Shown here piece after piece: positions 15,399 to 23,398 of a DNA stretch of 51,344 nt. The stretch's first letter is position 1. Every line of letters starts with the position of its first letter. The notes beneath the pieces were generated by a model, which was not told the origin of the DNA, searched no databases, and worked only from the letters and a program-made list of their open reading frames with translations. The DNA is from Aequorivita soesokkakensis (GTDB taxonomy: Bacteria > Bacteroidota > Bacteroidia > Flavobacteriales > Flavobacteriaceae), in assembly GCF_001641085.1 (NCBI RefSeq), contig NZ_LXIE01000048.1:1-51344 (forward strand), given 5' to 3'. Position numbers and translations under genes: made by a program.

Positions 15399-16459
15399 TT
15401 TCGCTTTAAAATCGCTTTGTTTATTTGCTTAATCAAAATTGGACCTTCATAAATAAAACCTGTGTAAAGCTGCACCAAACTTGCGCCAGCATCAAGTTTT
15501 TCCAAAGCATCTTCTGCGGAATGGATTCCGCCAACGCCAATTATTGGAAACGCCTTATTGCTTTTTTCAGAAAGAAATCGAATAACTTCCGTAGCTCTTT
15601 TGTTTAAAGGTTTTCCGCTTAAACCGCCCATTTCCTTTTTGTTTTCGGAAGAAATCCCTTCACGGGAAATGGTCGTGTTTGTTGCAATAACGCCGTCTAT
15701 TTTTGTGGTGGCAACAATTTCTATAATATCTATAAGTTGTTCATCTGTTAAATCGGGTGCAATTTTTAGAAGTATCGGTTTGCGTTTTTCTTTTGAGTTA
15801 TTTCTGTCTTGCAGCGTTTGTAACAAATCGGTCAACGGCTTCTTTTCCTGCAATGCGCGTAGATTTGGCGTGTTTGGTGAACTTACGTTTACCACAAAAT
15901 AATCCACATACTCAAAAAGCGCTTCAAAACAGATTAAGTAATCATTTACTGCTTCTTCGTTGGGCGTGACTTTGTTTTTGCCAATATTTCCGCCTATTAA
16001 AACGTGTGTTGTCTCCCCGAGCCTTTCGACTTCGCTCAAGACAGGCTTCGTCGAGGGGTTTTTCTTCAACCTTTCAACAGCCTCTTCTACTCCCCCATTA
16101 TTAAACCCCATTCGGTTTATAATTGCGGAATCTTCCTTTAAACGAAATAAACGCGGTTTGTCGTTTCCGGGTTGGGGTTTTGGGGTTACGGTTCCTATTT
16201 CAATAAAACCGAAGCCGAAGTTTGAAAGCTCTTTGTAAAGTTTTGCATCTTTATCAAAACCAGCGGCAAGTCCCACGGGATTTGGAAACTTCAATCCAAA
16301 AAGCTCGCGTTCCAGTTTAGGGTTTTCAACTTTATAAATGCTTCTGAAAATACTTCCAAAGCCAATTTTATGGAAAAACCGAATCAATGAAAATGTGAAA
16401 TAATGTATTTTCTCAGGGTCGAAACTGAAAAATAGTGGACGAATGATGGTTTTGTACAT
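15395..16459 (-). CDS. pyrD: quinone-dependent dihydroorotate dehydrogenase
   Basis: A 354-residue class 2 enzyme that oxidises dihydroorotate to orotate in pyrimidine synthesis, bound to the inner membrane through an N-terminal helix pair (residues 1-40). FMN and substrate motifs are present: [12 protein letters not shown] (60-71), [12 protein letters not shown] (88-99), NRMGFNN (115-121), [11 protein letters not shown] (191-201) with the catalytic serine, and GVGGI near the C-terminus. Residues about 135-149 ([15 protein letters not shown]) are an extra insert encoded by a palindromic repeat; relatives go directly from the LKKN region to [10 protein letters not shown] -7 box lies upstream at 16477. 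It is coupled to the LysE gene. Confidence 0.95.
   Translation of the reverse strand: MYKTIIRPLFFSFDPEKIHYFTFSLIRFFHKIGFGSIFRSIYKVENPKLERELFGLKFPNPVGLAAGFDKDAKLYKELSNFGFGFIEIGTVTPKPQPGNDKPRLFRLKEDSAIINRMGFNNGGVEEAVERLKKNPSTKPVLSEVERLGETTHVLIGGNIGKNKVTPNEEAVNDYLICFEALFEYVDYFVVNVSSPNTPNLRALQEKKPLTDLLQTLQDRNNSKEKRKPILLKIAPDLTDEQLIDIIEIVATTKIDGVIATNTTISREGISSENKKEMGGLSGKPLNKRATEVIRFLSEKSNKAFPIIGVGGIHSAEDALEKLDAGASLVQLYTGFIYEGPILIKQINKAILKRK
16013..16057. repeat. palindromic repeat inserted in pyrD
   Basis: A 45-bp, imperfectly palindromic element with the well-known dispersed word CTTTCGACTTCGCTCAAGAC, flanked by CCCC and GGGG, with AGCCT/AGGCT as an inner stem. It lies in frame within pyrD and adds 15 codons. 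This word normally lies between genes. Confidence 0.7.
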
Positions 16460-16476
16460 AGTTGAAAAATGTGGTA

Positions 16477-16484
16477 CAAAAATA
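16477..16484 (-). promoter_or_regulatory. pyrD promoter, -7 box
   Basis: Minus strand reads TATTTTTG (TAnnTTTG), 17 bp before the pyrD ATG. Confidence 0.4.
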
Positions 16485-16544
16485 CACTAATCTATGTATT
16501 TGTTATTTTGAATATGCTTTATTTTGCAGTGTAAAAGAAAAGCT

Positions 16545-17807
16545 ATGATTGAAAAACAACACATTATTGAACGCTTTAAAAGCTATGTAACAATTGACAC
16601 TGAAAGTGATCCAAACAGTGACAGTACGCCAAGCACCAAAAAACAATGGGATCTCGCCAATAAACTGGCCGAGGAACTGAAACAGATAGGAATGGAAGAC
16701 GTGAGCATTGATGAGAATGCTTACATTATGGCAACTTTGCCTTCTAACGTTTCGCATCCCGTTCCGGTTATCGGGTTTGTTTCCCACTTTGATACTTCGC
16801 CAGATTTTACTGGCGCAAATGTGAAACCACAAATTATTGAAAATTATAACGGAAAAGATATAGTGCTGAATAAAGAACAGGATATCGTTCTTTCTCCAGA
16901 TTATTTTGAGGATTTATTGCTTTACAAAGGCCAGACGTTAATTACAACAGACGGAACAACGCTTTTGGGTGCAGATGATAAAGCGGGAATTACAGAAATT
17001 GTTTCGGCTATGGAATACTTAATCAACCATCCAGAAATTAAACACGGAAAAATTCGTGTAGGTTTTACGCCCGATGAAGAAATTGGCCGTGGCGCACATA
17101 AATTTGATGTGGAAAAATTCGGTGCTGATTGGGCTTACACTATGGACGGTAGCCAAGTTGGCGAACTGGAATATGAAAACTTTAACGCAGCTGGTGCGGT
17201 GGTTACCGTAAAAGGGAAAATTGTTCATCCAGGGTATGCAAAGGGAAAAATGGTGAACAGTATGTATATCGCTACAGACTATATTAACTCGCTTCCAAGA
17301 CTTGAAACCCCAGAACATACTGAAGGCCGCGAGGGATTTTTTCACCTTCACGGCATCAAAGGAACTGTTGATGAAACCAAAATTCAATACATTATCCGTG
17401 ATCACGATAGAAAGCATTTTGAAGCACGAAAGGAGATGATCCAAAAATTAGCAGACGAGCTAAATGAGCAATTTGAAATGGAGGTCGTTACAGTTGAAAT
17501 AAAAGACCAGTATTTCAATATGCGTGAAAAGATTGAACCTGTAATGCATATTGTGAAAATTGCAAAACAAGCAATGGAGCAAGCAGGTATTGAGCCTTTA
17601 ATAAAACCTATTCGCGGTGGTACAGATGGCTCACAGTTAAGTTTTATGGGTCTTCCCTGCCCAAACATCTTTGCAGGAGGGCACAATTTTCACGGAAGGT
17701 ATGAGTACGTTCCTGTGGAAAGTATGATAAAGGCTGTTGAAGTTATTGTAAATATTGCACAAATTACAGCGCAAGATCTTTCAAAATTTAAAAAAGAAGA
17801 GGAATAA
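16545..17807 (+). CDS. pepT: peptidase T (tripeptide aminopeptidase)
   Basis: A 420-residue M20-family zinc peptidase in the cytosol that removes the N-terminal residue from tripeptides. I start it at the ATG at 16545 ([11 protein letters not shown]); a TTG 21 bases upstream is in frame but gives an unusual leader. Metal-site motifs are visible: VSHFDTSPD (H-x-D), [10 protein letters not shown] (bridging Asp), TPDEEIGRG (catalytic and binding Glu), and [11 protein letters not shown] near the C-terminus. Length matches the family (about 410). It is transcribed divergently from pyrD, and faces yajC across a shared hairpin terminator. Confidence 0.95.
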   Translation: MIEKQHIIERFKSYVTIDTESDPNSDSTPSTKKQWDLANKLAEELKQIGMEDVSIDENAYIMATLPSNVSHPVPVIGFVSHFDTSPDFTGANVKPQIIENYNGKDIVLNKEQDIVLSPDYFEDLLLYKGQTLITTDGTTLLGADDKAGITEIVSAMEYLINHPEIKHGKIRVGFTPDEEIGRGAHKFDVEKFGADWAYTMDGSQVGELEYENFNAAGAVVTVKGKIVHPGYAKGKMVNSMYIATDYINSLPRLETPEHTEGREGFFHLHGIKGTVDETKIQYIIRDHDRKHFEARKEMIQKLADELNEQFEMEVVTVEIKDQYFNMREKIEPVMHIVKIAKQAMEQAGIEPLIKPIRGGTDGSQLSFMGLPCPNIFAGGHNFHGRYEYVPVESMIKAVEVIVNIAQITAQDLSKFKKEEE

Positions 17808-17850
17808 AGAAAATCAAATTTCAAATCACAAATCACAAATTACAAAACCG

Positions 17851-17889
17851 ATAACTGATAACTGATAACTGATAACTGATAACTGATAA
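17851..17889. repeat. heptamer tandem repeat (ATAACTG)
   Basis: Five full copies of ATAACTG plus a partial copy, between the pepT stop and its terminator. Confidence 0.85.
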
Positions 17890-17894
17890 AAAAG

Positions 17895-17934
17895 AAACTC
17901 CCTCAACTATATAAAAATAGTGAGGGAGTTTTTA
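17895..17934. terminator. bidirectional terminator between pepT and yajC
   Basis: AAACTCCCTCA...CTAT (17895-17910) pairs with ATAGTGAGGGAGTTT (17917-17931), with one bulged base and a short A-rich loop. A/T runs on both sides let it act for both convergent genes. Confidence 0.85.
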
Positions 17935-17954
17935 TTTAAAAAAGGAACAATTTA

Positions 17955-18245
17955 CTATTTTTTCTCTATTAGAGGAGCATTCAACTTTGCAGTTTTTTCC
18001 ATAGAAATAGCCGATCTTTCAAACTTTATTTTTCCGGCACCACATTCAATAATACAGGTTCCGTCATCATTAAGTTCAAGTAACCTACCATGGATGCCTC
18101 CCATAGTTATCACTTTGTCGCCTTTTTTAAGTTGGCTGGCAAACTGTTTTTCCTGTTTGGCTTTTTTCATTTGTGGACGTATCAAGAAAAGATACATTAC
18201 CAAAAACAAAAGGATAATAGGTAAAAAATCGGTTATATTTTGCAT
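17955..18245 (-). CDS. yajC: preprotein translocase subunit YajC
   Basis: A 96-residue inner-membrane protein, accessory part of the Sec translocon with SecDF. One N-terminal membrane segment (ITDFLPIILLFLVMYLFLI) is followed by the family signature RPQMKKAKQ and the beta-domain motif GDKVITMGGIHG. Length is typical (85-110). It is 22 bp downstream of the DUF1573 gene and likely shares its promoter at 18782. I recall the order nusB, DUF1573, yajC in other Flavobacteriaceae. Confidence 0.95.
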   Translation of the reverse strand: MQNITDFLPIILLFLVMYLFLIRPQMKKAKQEKQFASQLKKGDKVITMGGIHGRLLELNDDGTCIIECGAGKIKFERSAISMEKTAKLNAPLIEKK

Positions 18246-18267
18246 AGCAATTTATTAATCAAAAATA

Positions 18268-18750
18268 TTATGTAGTTGGAACTTTCACTGGAGAACCAGC
18301 AGCACCAGCTTTAGGAGTTACGAAAGCTTTAATAGTTAAAGTTTCGGTTCCTGCTTTAGTGTTTGTTGTAAGTGTTACTGTTTTGCTTACTTGGTTTTGG
18401 CCACTTCCGTTGAATTTTACCAATAATTGACCGTCAGCACCTGGTGCAACTGGTTCTTTGGTATATTCTGGAATAGTACAACCACAGCTACTTTTTGCGT
18501 TTACGATCATCAAAGGAGCCTCACCTGTATTTTTGAATTTAAAAATGTGTTCAACTGGAGTACCTTGATCGATAGTTCCGAAATCAAACTGGTTTTCTTC
18601 AAAAGTAATTACAGGAAATTTACCCGATTCCGCATCACGAGCTTCAGCAGTGGCAACGTTTTCTTCATTAACTTTTTCTGCAGCATTGTCTTTACAAGAA
18701 GAAAAGGCAAAAACAGATAGTACAGCTACTATTAAAATTGATTTTTTCAT
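18268..18750 (-). CDS. DUF1573 lipoprotein
   Basis: A 160-residue lipoprotein. MKKSILIVAVLSVFAFSSC has a lipobox with Cys19. The DUF1573 domain (immunoglobulin-like beta sandwich) follows, with ITFEENQFDFGTIDQGTPVEH and the hallmark SSCGCTIPEY. These proteins are abundant in Bacteroidota; function is unknown, and the CGC motif may bind metal or form a disulfide. Probably periplasmic and inner- or outer-membrane anchored. It is first of a two-gene unit with yajC and has a good -7 box 31 bp upstream. Confidence 0.92.
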   Translation of the reverse strand: MKKSILIVAVLSVFAFSSCKDNAAEKVNEENVATAEARDAESGKFPVITFEENQFDFGTIDQGTPVEHIFKFKNTGEAPLMIVNAKSSCGCTIPEYTKEPVAPGADGQLLVKFNGSGQNQVSKTVTLTTNTKAGTETLTIKAFVTPKAGAAGSPVKVPTT

Positions 18751-18781
18751 GATAATTAAAATTTTTAAGTTTTTAGCACGC

Positions 18782-18789
18782 CAAAAGTA
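18782..18789 (-). promoter_or_regulatory. promoter of DUF1573-yajC, -7 box
   Basis: Minus strand reads TACTTTTG (TAnnTTTG), 31 bp before the DUF1573 ATG and just past the nusB stop. Confidence 0.5.
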
Positions 18790-18804
18790 GGTATTTTTTT
18801 GCTT

Positions 18805-19749
18805 TTATTGAAGCCCACGCCCAATTTTATTCAATTTGCCTTCTTCTGTAAATTCCTTCACTATTTTGTCTAAAATACCGTTGACGAAGATGCTACTTTT
18901 TGGGGTTGAATATTCTTTAGAAACTTCCAAATATTCATTGATGGTAGCCCTAACGGGAATTGATGGAAAATACAAAAACTCCGCAATGCCCATTTTCAGA
19001 ATTATCATATCCACATCGGCAATTCGGTCTTGGTCCCAGTTTGGGGTTTTGCCTTCTATCTGTGCATTTAGCTTGTCTTCATTCAAAATTACTTTTCTGA
19101 AAAGTTGCAGCGCATATTCACGATCTTCTTCATTCTTATAAAGATTAGGAACCAAAAGTGTAGAAGCATTTTTCTCTGAAAGCTTGCCAAGCATTTTTAC
19201 TATTGCAGTGTTCACAATTGGAAAATCATCAACCCAAGTCAATCGCTTATCTTCCAAATAGTCATATAGTTTTTCATTGGGCGCGATCACTTCCTTAAAA
19301 ACCTTGGCCACAAAATCTTGGTCTTCTTTAAATGTGGTTTCTTTTTTAGATAGGTAGGTTTCGTACCATTCCAATTGGCGCAATTCTTTTAAAATTATAT
19401 TTACATACTCGCCGTCCAGTGACCAGTAATTGAGTTTTTTCTTTTCAATTACGTCTGTAAAAGCAGTGTTGTTGGCAATAAGCCGTATTAATTTGTTATC
19501 AACAAATATCCGACTCGGGTTTTTTTCTGAAACGGTGGCAAGATGCTTTTTTTGGGAAATTAAAAGATAATTATCAGCTTGTTCCTGAAGGGAAACCAAT
19601 AATTGCAAAAGCAACAAATAAAGATCCAGCATTTGGTCTATGCTGTGTAGCAAAAATTTTTCTTGCGAATCTATATTCGGGTTTTCACTTTGATTGTAAG
19701 CGTAAACGGATTGCAAAACTTTTACTCGGATATGTCTTCTTGTAAGCAT
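18805..19749 (-). CDS. nusB: transcription antitermination factor NusB
   Basis: A 314-residue NusB, about twice the size of the Escherichia coli protein (139). I start at the ATG at 19747-19749, giving MLTRRHIRVKVLQSVYAYNQ, the expected family start; an in-frame upstream extension adds 13 residues. The NusB fold is split: the first helices are at the N-terminus and the conserved end, with DRIADVDMIILKMGIAEFLY, PVRATINEYLEVSKEY and FVNGILDKI, is at about 225-300. The long insert between them is usual in Bacteroidota. NusB with NusE binds boxA RNA to support rRNA transcription. Confidence 0.93.
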   Translation of the reverse strand: MLTRRHIRVKVLQSVYAYNQSENPNIDSQEKFLLHSIDQMLDLYLLLLQLLVSLQEQADNYLLISQKKHLATVSEKNPSRIFVDNKLIRLIANNTAFTDVIEKKKLNYWSLDGEYVNIILKELRQLEWYETYLSKKETTFKEDQDFVAKVFKEVIAPNEKLYDYLEDKRLTWVDDFPIVNTAIVKMLGKLSEKNASTLLVPNLYKNEEDREYALQLFRKVILNEDKLNAQIEGKTPNWDQDRIADVDMIILKMGIAEFLYFPSIPVRATINEYLEVSKEYSTPKSSIFVNGILDKIVKEFTEEGKLNKIGRGLQ

Positions 19750-19781
19750 ATATTTTTTTGAAAGAACTGGTTTAAAGAAAC

Positions 19782-19816
19782 AACGCACAAGAATTTTCCT
19801 GTGCGTTGCAAAGATA
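19782..19816 (-). promoter_or_regulatory. nusB promoter and leader hairpin
   Basis: Minus strand: -7 box TATCTTTG (19809-19816), followed at once by AACGCACA...TGTGCGTT (19782-19807), an 8-bp stem with a 10-base loop. The hairpin would lie at the very 5' end of the nusB mRNA. It may also end transcription of the leucine dehydrogenase gene upstream, although its T tract is broken. Confidence 0.45.
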
Positions 19817-19837
19817 GTGTTTTAAGAAAAAGGAAAT

Positions 19838-20935
19838 CTATTTTTCGTTTTTTCTTGCATCAATTCTAGCCTGGGCAATGTTAAAGGCTGCTTGATGGGT
19901 TGTAATATTATTTATTTCAGCGTTCTTTAAAATCTCAAGGGTTGTATTGTATATGTTTTCTGTTTTACGCATTATTTCCTTTCGATCATAATTTTCAAGT
20001 TCTGCATAAACATTGATAATTCCACCTGCATTTATCAAGAAATCCGGTGCATACACAATGCCCTTTTCACGAAGCATTTTTCCATGCTTTTGCTCTTCGG
20101 CCAACTGATTGTTTGCTGCACCTGCAATAATTTTTGTGTTCAACTGATTTATGGTGAAATCATTTACGGTTGCACCCAAAGCACACGGGGCATAAATGTC
20201 CATTTTCTCTGCATAAAGGTTGTTTCCGCCGTAAATTTCAACGCTGTATTTGTCGCGTACTTCTTCCAAACGTTCTTGGTTGATGTCTGAAATATATACC
20301 TTGGCTCCTTCATTGCTCAAGTTTTCAACCAAAGCTTCGCCCACGTTTCCAATTCCCTGCACATAAACCACTTTATCTTCAAGTACATCGCTTCCAAAAG
20401 TGTATTTTGCCGCAGCTTTCATTCCCATAAAAACGCCATAAGCGGTAACTGGCGAAGGATTTCCAGCACCTCCTTTAGATTCTGAAATTCCAGTTACATA
20501 CGGAGTTACGGTTCTCACCAAATCCATATCAGAAGTTGCCATTCCCACATCTTCGGCTGTAATATATTTTCCACCTAAGGAATTTACAAACTCACCAAAC
20601 TTCAACATCAATTCTGGTGTTTTTTGTGTTTTTGCATCACCGATCAAAACTGCTTTTCCACCACCAAGATTTAAACCGGTGATAGCGCTTTTATAGGTCA
20701 TTCCTCGCGAAAGACGCAGCACGTCGTTCAATGCTTCCCATTCGCTGGTGTAATTCCACATTCTGGTGCCGCCCAAAGCTGGTCCCAAAACCGTATTGTG
20801 AATACCAATTATTGCTTTTAAACCAGTATCTTTGTCGTTACAAAAAACAATCTGTTCGTGATTGTCAAAAGAAAGTTGCCCAAAAACTGGGTCCATTTTA
20901 TGAAGTTCGTTTGTTTTAATTACCTCAGTCACCAT
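19838..20935 (-). CDS. leucine (branched-chain amino acid) dehydrogenase
   Basis: A 365-residue enzyme of the Glu/Leu/Phe/Val dehydrogenase family; oxidatively deaminates branched-chain amino acids with NAD+ in the cytosol. The N-terminal half has GPALGGTRMW, MTYKSAITGLNLGGGKAV with the two key lysines (82 and 94), and AEDVG. The Rossmann half has GIGNVG at 194-199. Size fits leucine/valine dehydrogenase (about 365) rather than glutamate dehydrogenase (about 430). It has a complete Bacteroidota promoter upstream. With HMG-CoA lyase it suggests leucine catabolism. Confidence 0.92.
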   Translation of the reverse strand: MVTEVIKTNELHKMDPVFGQLSFDNHEQIVFCNDKDTGLKAIIGIHNTVLGPALGGTRMWNYTSEWEALNDVLRLSRGMTYKSAITGLNLGGGKAVLIGDAKTQKTPELMLKFGEFVNSLGGKYITAEDVGMATSDMDLVRTVTPYVTGISESKGGAGNPSPVTAYGVFMGMKAAAKYTFGSDVLEDKVVYVQGIGNVGEALVENLSNEGAKVYISDINQERLEEVRDKYSVEIYGGNNLYAEKMDIYAPCALGATVNDFTINQLNTKIIAGAANNQLAEEQKHGKMLREKGIVYAPDFLINAGGIINVYAELENYDRKEIMRKTENIYNTTLEILKNAEINNITTHQAAFNIAQARIDARKNEK

Positions 20936-20972
20936 AATATTTTATTTTTGTGTATCTTCTAAAAAGGCGGTG

Positions 20973-21004
20973 CAAAAGTAATTGTTTGTTGTTGATTTCA
21001 CAAA
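20973..21004 (-). promoter_or_regulatory. leucine dehydrogenase promoter (-33/-7)
   Basis: Minus strand: TTTG (21001-21004), exactly 20 bp, then TACTTTTG (20973-20980), both matching the Bacteroidota sigma consensus. The -7 box lies 37 bp before the ATG. Confidence 0.7.
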
Positions 21005-21051
21005 ACATCGGCTGTTAAATTAAGAATATAAAAAATTGCCCTTTTTATAAA

Positions 21052-22806
21052 ATGAAAGAATTAAAATATCTCAATAAATATTTAATTAAATATAGAGGAC
21101 GACTGCTACTGGGTGTTGTCATAACCATTATTGCAACGGCTTTTAAATTAGCGGTGCCAATGAAAGTGGGCGATTCCATCACGATTGTGGATCAATACAT
21201 TCAAGGTGAAGTTAATGACCTGGCTTCTGTAAAGCATCAACTTCTTATAAACGTTCTTTTATTACTTGGTGCAACTTTGCTTTCGGCTATTTTCACCTTT
21301 ATAATGCGGCAGACCTTTATTGTGGTTTCCCGTTATGTGGAATACGACCTTAAAAACGAAATTTTTCAGCATTACGAAAAGCTTTCATTAGGCTTCTACA
21401 AACAAAACAGAACAGGCGATTTGATGAACCGCATAAGTGAAGATGTCTCTAAAGTACGCATGTATATTGGCCCGGCATTAATGTACAGCACTACCACAAT
21501 CACGCTTTTTATTGTAGCAATTTCATATATGTTCTACAAAGCTCCAATACTAACTTTATACGCTATTGCACCTTTACCTCTACTTTCCTTTATAATTTAT
21601 AAAGTAAGTATCATTATTAATCACCGAAGTACGATTGTGCAGCAATATCTTTCAAAACTCACCACTTTTACCCAGGAAAGTTTCAGCGGAATTGCAGTGA
21701 TAAAAGCCTATGGAATTGAGCCGCGGACCAATGCAAACTTTGAGGAACTCGCCGAAGGAAGCAAGGTGAAAAATATAGATTTGGCAAAAGTTCAAGCGCT
21801 GTTTTTTCCATTGATGATGCTTTTAATTGGCATCAGTAATATTCTCGTGATATATGTTGGTGGAACAAAATACATCAGCGGCCAAATTGAATTTGGAACC
21901 ATCGTTGAATTTTTGATTTATGTGAATATGCTAACCTGGCCGGTAGCTGTTGTGGGTTGGGTTACCTCAATGGTGCAACAGGCCGAAGCTTCGCAAAAAC
22001 GTATAAACGAATTTTTGGAAACCGAGCCTACCATCCAAAATTTGGTGGAAGAAAGTACGCCGGTGGAAGGAAATATTGAATTCAACAAGCTCACATTTAC
22101 CTATCCTGATACAGGAATCACAGCACTGAAAGATGTTTCTTTCACTATAAAACCTGGCGAAACATTGGCGATTGTCGGCAATACAGGTTCGGGAAAATCC
22201 ACTATTCTGGAATTGATAGGAAGGCTGTATGATGTTGAAGAAGGAATGCTAAAAATTGACAGCACACCAATTAGAAAAGTAAACCTTACCGATTTGCGGG
22301 ATAGTATTGGCTATGTGCCGCAAGATGCTTTTTTGTTTAGTGACTCGCTTAGAAATAACATTCGCTTTGGAAAGGAAAACGCTACCGAAGAAGAAGTAAT
22401 TGAAGCCGCCAAAAACGCAGCCGTTCACCAAAACATTATTGGTTTCACTAAAGGGTACGATACTATTTTGGGGGAACGTGGAATCACTTTGAGCGGCGGA
22501 CAGAAACAGCGCGTTTCTATTGCCCGTGCAATTATTAAAGATCCTCAAATTTTATTGTTTGACGATTGTCTTTCAGCCGTGGATACAGAAACTGAAGAAG
22601 AAATACTTCAAAACCTGCATAAAATTTCGGCAAACAAAACCACGATTATTGTGAGTCACCGCATTTCTTCAGCTAAAAATGCCAACAAAATCATTGTCTT
22701 GGAAGAAGGAAAAATAATCCAACAAGGAACACACAACGAGCTGGTAAATTCTGATGGCTACTATAAGGAATTATACGCAAAACAGCTTTTGGAAAAAGAA
22801 ATGTAA
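21052..22806 (+). CDS. ABC exporter (fused permease and ATPase)
   Basis: A 584-residue half-transporter of the multidrug/lipid exporter type. Six membrane helices cover about residues 15-310. The ATPase domain has Walker A GNTGSGKST (about 376), Q-loop YVPQDAF, signature LSGGQKQR (about 480) and Walker B ILLFDDCLSAVD (about 500). The residue after the Walker B aspartate is Asp, where most ABC ATPases have the catalytic Glu; such sites are known from the weakened site of heterodimeric exporters. It is divergent from leucine dehydrogenase. The substrate cannot be inferred. Confidence 0.93.
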   Translation: MKELKYLNKYLIKYRGRLLLGVVITIIATAFKLAVPMKVGDSITIVDQYIQGEVNDLASVKHQLLINVLLLLGATLLSAIFTFIMRQTFIVVSRYVEYDLKNEIFQHYEKLSLGFYKQNRTGDLMNRISEDVSKVRMYIGPALMYSTTTITLFIVAISYMFYKAPILTLYAIAPLPLLSFIIYKVSIIINHRSTIVQQYLSKLTTFTQESFSGIAVIKAYGIEPRTNANFEELAEGSKVKNIDLAKVQALFFPLMMLLIGISNILVIYVGGTKYISGQIEFGTIVEFLIYVNMLTWPVAVVGWVTSMVQQAEASQKRINEFLETEPTIQNLVEESTPVEGNIEFNKLTFTYPDTGITALKDVSFTIKPGETLAIVGNTGSGKSTILELIGRLYDVEEGMLKIDSTPIRKVNLTDLRDSIGYVPQDAFLFSDSLRNNIRFGKENATEEEVIEAAKNAAVHQNIIGFTKGYDTILGERGITLSGGQKQRVSIARAIIKDPQILLFDDCLSAVDTETEEEILQNLHKISANKTTIIVSHRISSAKNANKIIVLEEGKIIQQGTHNELVNSDGYYKELYAKQLLEKEM

Positions 22807-22874
22807 ATTTTACTTTGGCTGATTTGGTTTTTTTTTGGATTTTTGGCTAAACATAAGCAAAAAACCAAAAAATT

Positions 22875-23270
22875 ATGAGCGACCAATATACGATGGAGCA
22901 AGAGGAAATTTTTTCAAAAGTAATGCGCGCCGGAAGACGTACTTATTTTTTTGATGTAAGGTCCACAAAAGCAGGGGATTTTTATCTAACCATTACCGAA
23001 AGCAAAAAATTTACAAACGATGATGGTTCCTACCATTATAAAAAACACAAAATCTACCTTTACAAAGAAGATTTCAGTGAGTTTAAGGATACCTTGGATG
23101 AAATGATAAACTACGTAATTGATGAAAAAGGCGAAGAAGTAATAAGCGAACGCCACCAAAAAGATTACAAAAAAGAAACTGATGACGTTTCCACAACTGC
23201 TGAAAAGATTTCAGAAAATGGGCAGCCAGACACCAGCAGCTTTACTGATATTGAATTTGACGATATTTAA
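22875..23270 (+). CDS. DUF3276 (PUR-type nucleic-acid-binding) protein
   Basis: A 131-residue cytosolic protein. Residues about 8-95 (EIFSKVMRAGRRTYFFDVR, DFYLTITESKKF, KHKIYLYKEDFSEF) match the DUF3276 family of Bacteroidota and spirochaetes, which has the PUR-alpha fold and binds single-stranded nucleic acid. The C-terminal 35 residues are acidic and likely disordered (ending DIEFDDI). It stands as its own unit, 68 bp after the ABC exporter, with a strong terminator behind it. Confidence 0.9.
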   Translation: MSDQYTMEQEEIFSKVMRAGRRTYFFDVRSTKAGDFYLTITESKKFTNDDGSYHYKKHKIYLYKEDFSEFKDTLDEMINYVIDEKGEEVISERHQKDYKKETDDVSTTAEKISENGQPDTSSFTDIEFDDI

Positions 23271-23290
23271 ATTTCATAAGTTATAAAACA

Positions 23291-23326
23291 AAACCGGCAC
23301 GGTAAAAATCGCTGCCGGTTTTTTTA
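23291..23326 (+). terminator. terminator after DUF3276
   Basis: AAACCGGCA (23291-23299) pairs with TGCCGGTTT (23313-23321), followed by a T run. Confidence 0.9.
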
Positions 23327-23398
23327 TTTTCTGAATTAACGGAAGCTGAAATACTTTACTTATTTTTCAGAACCGAAAAAAACTTCTGAAAACACTTT

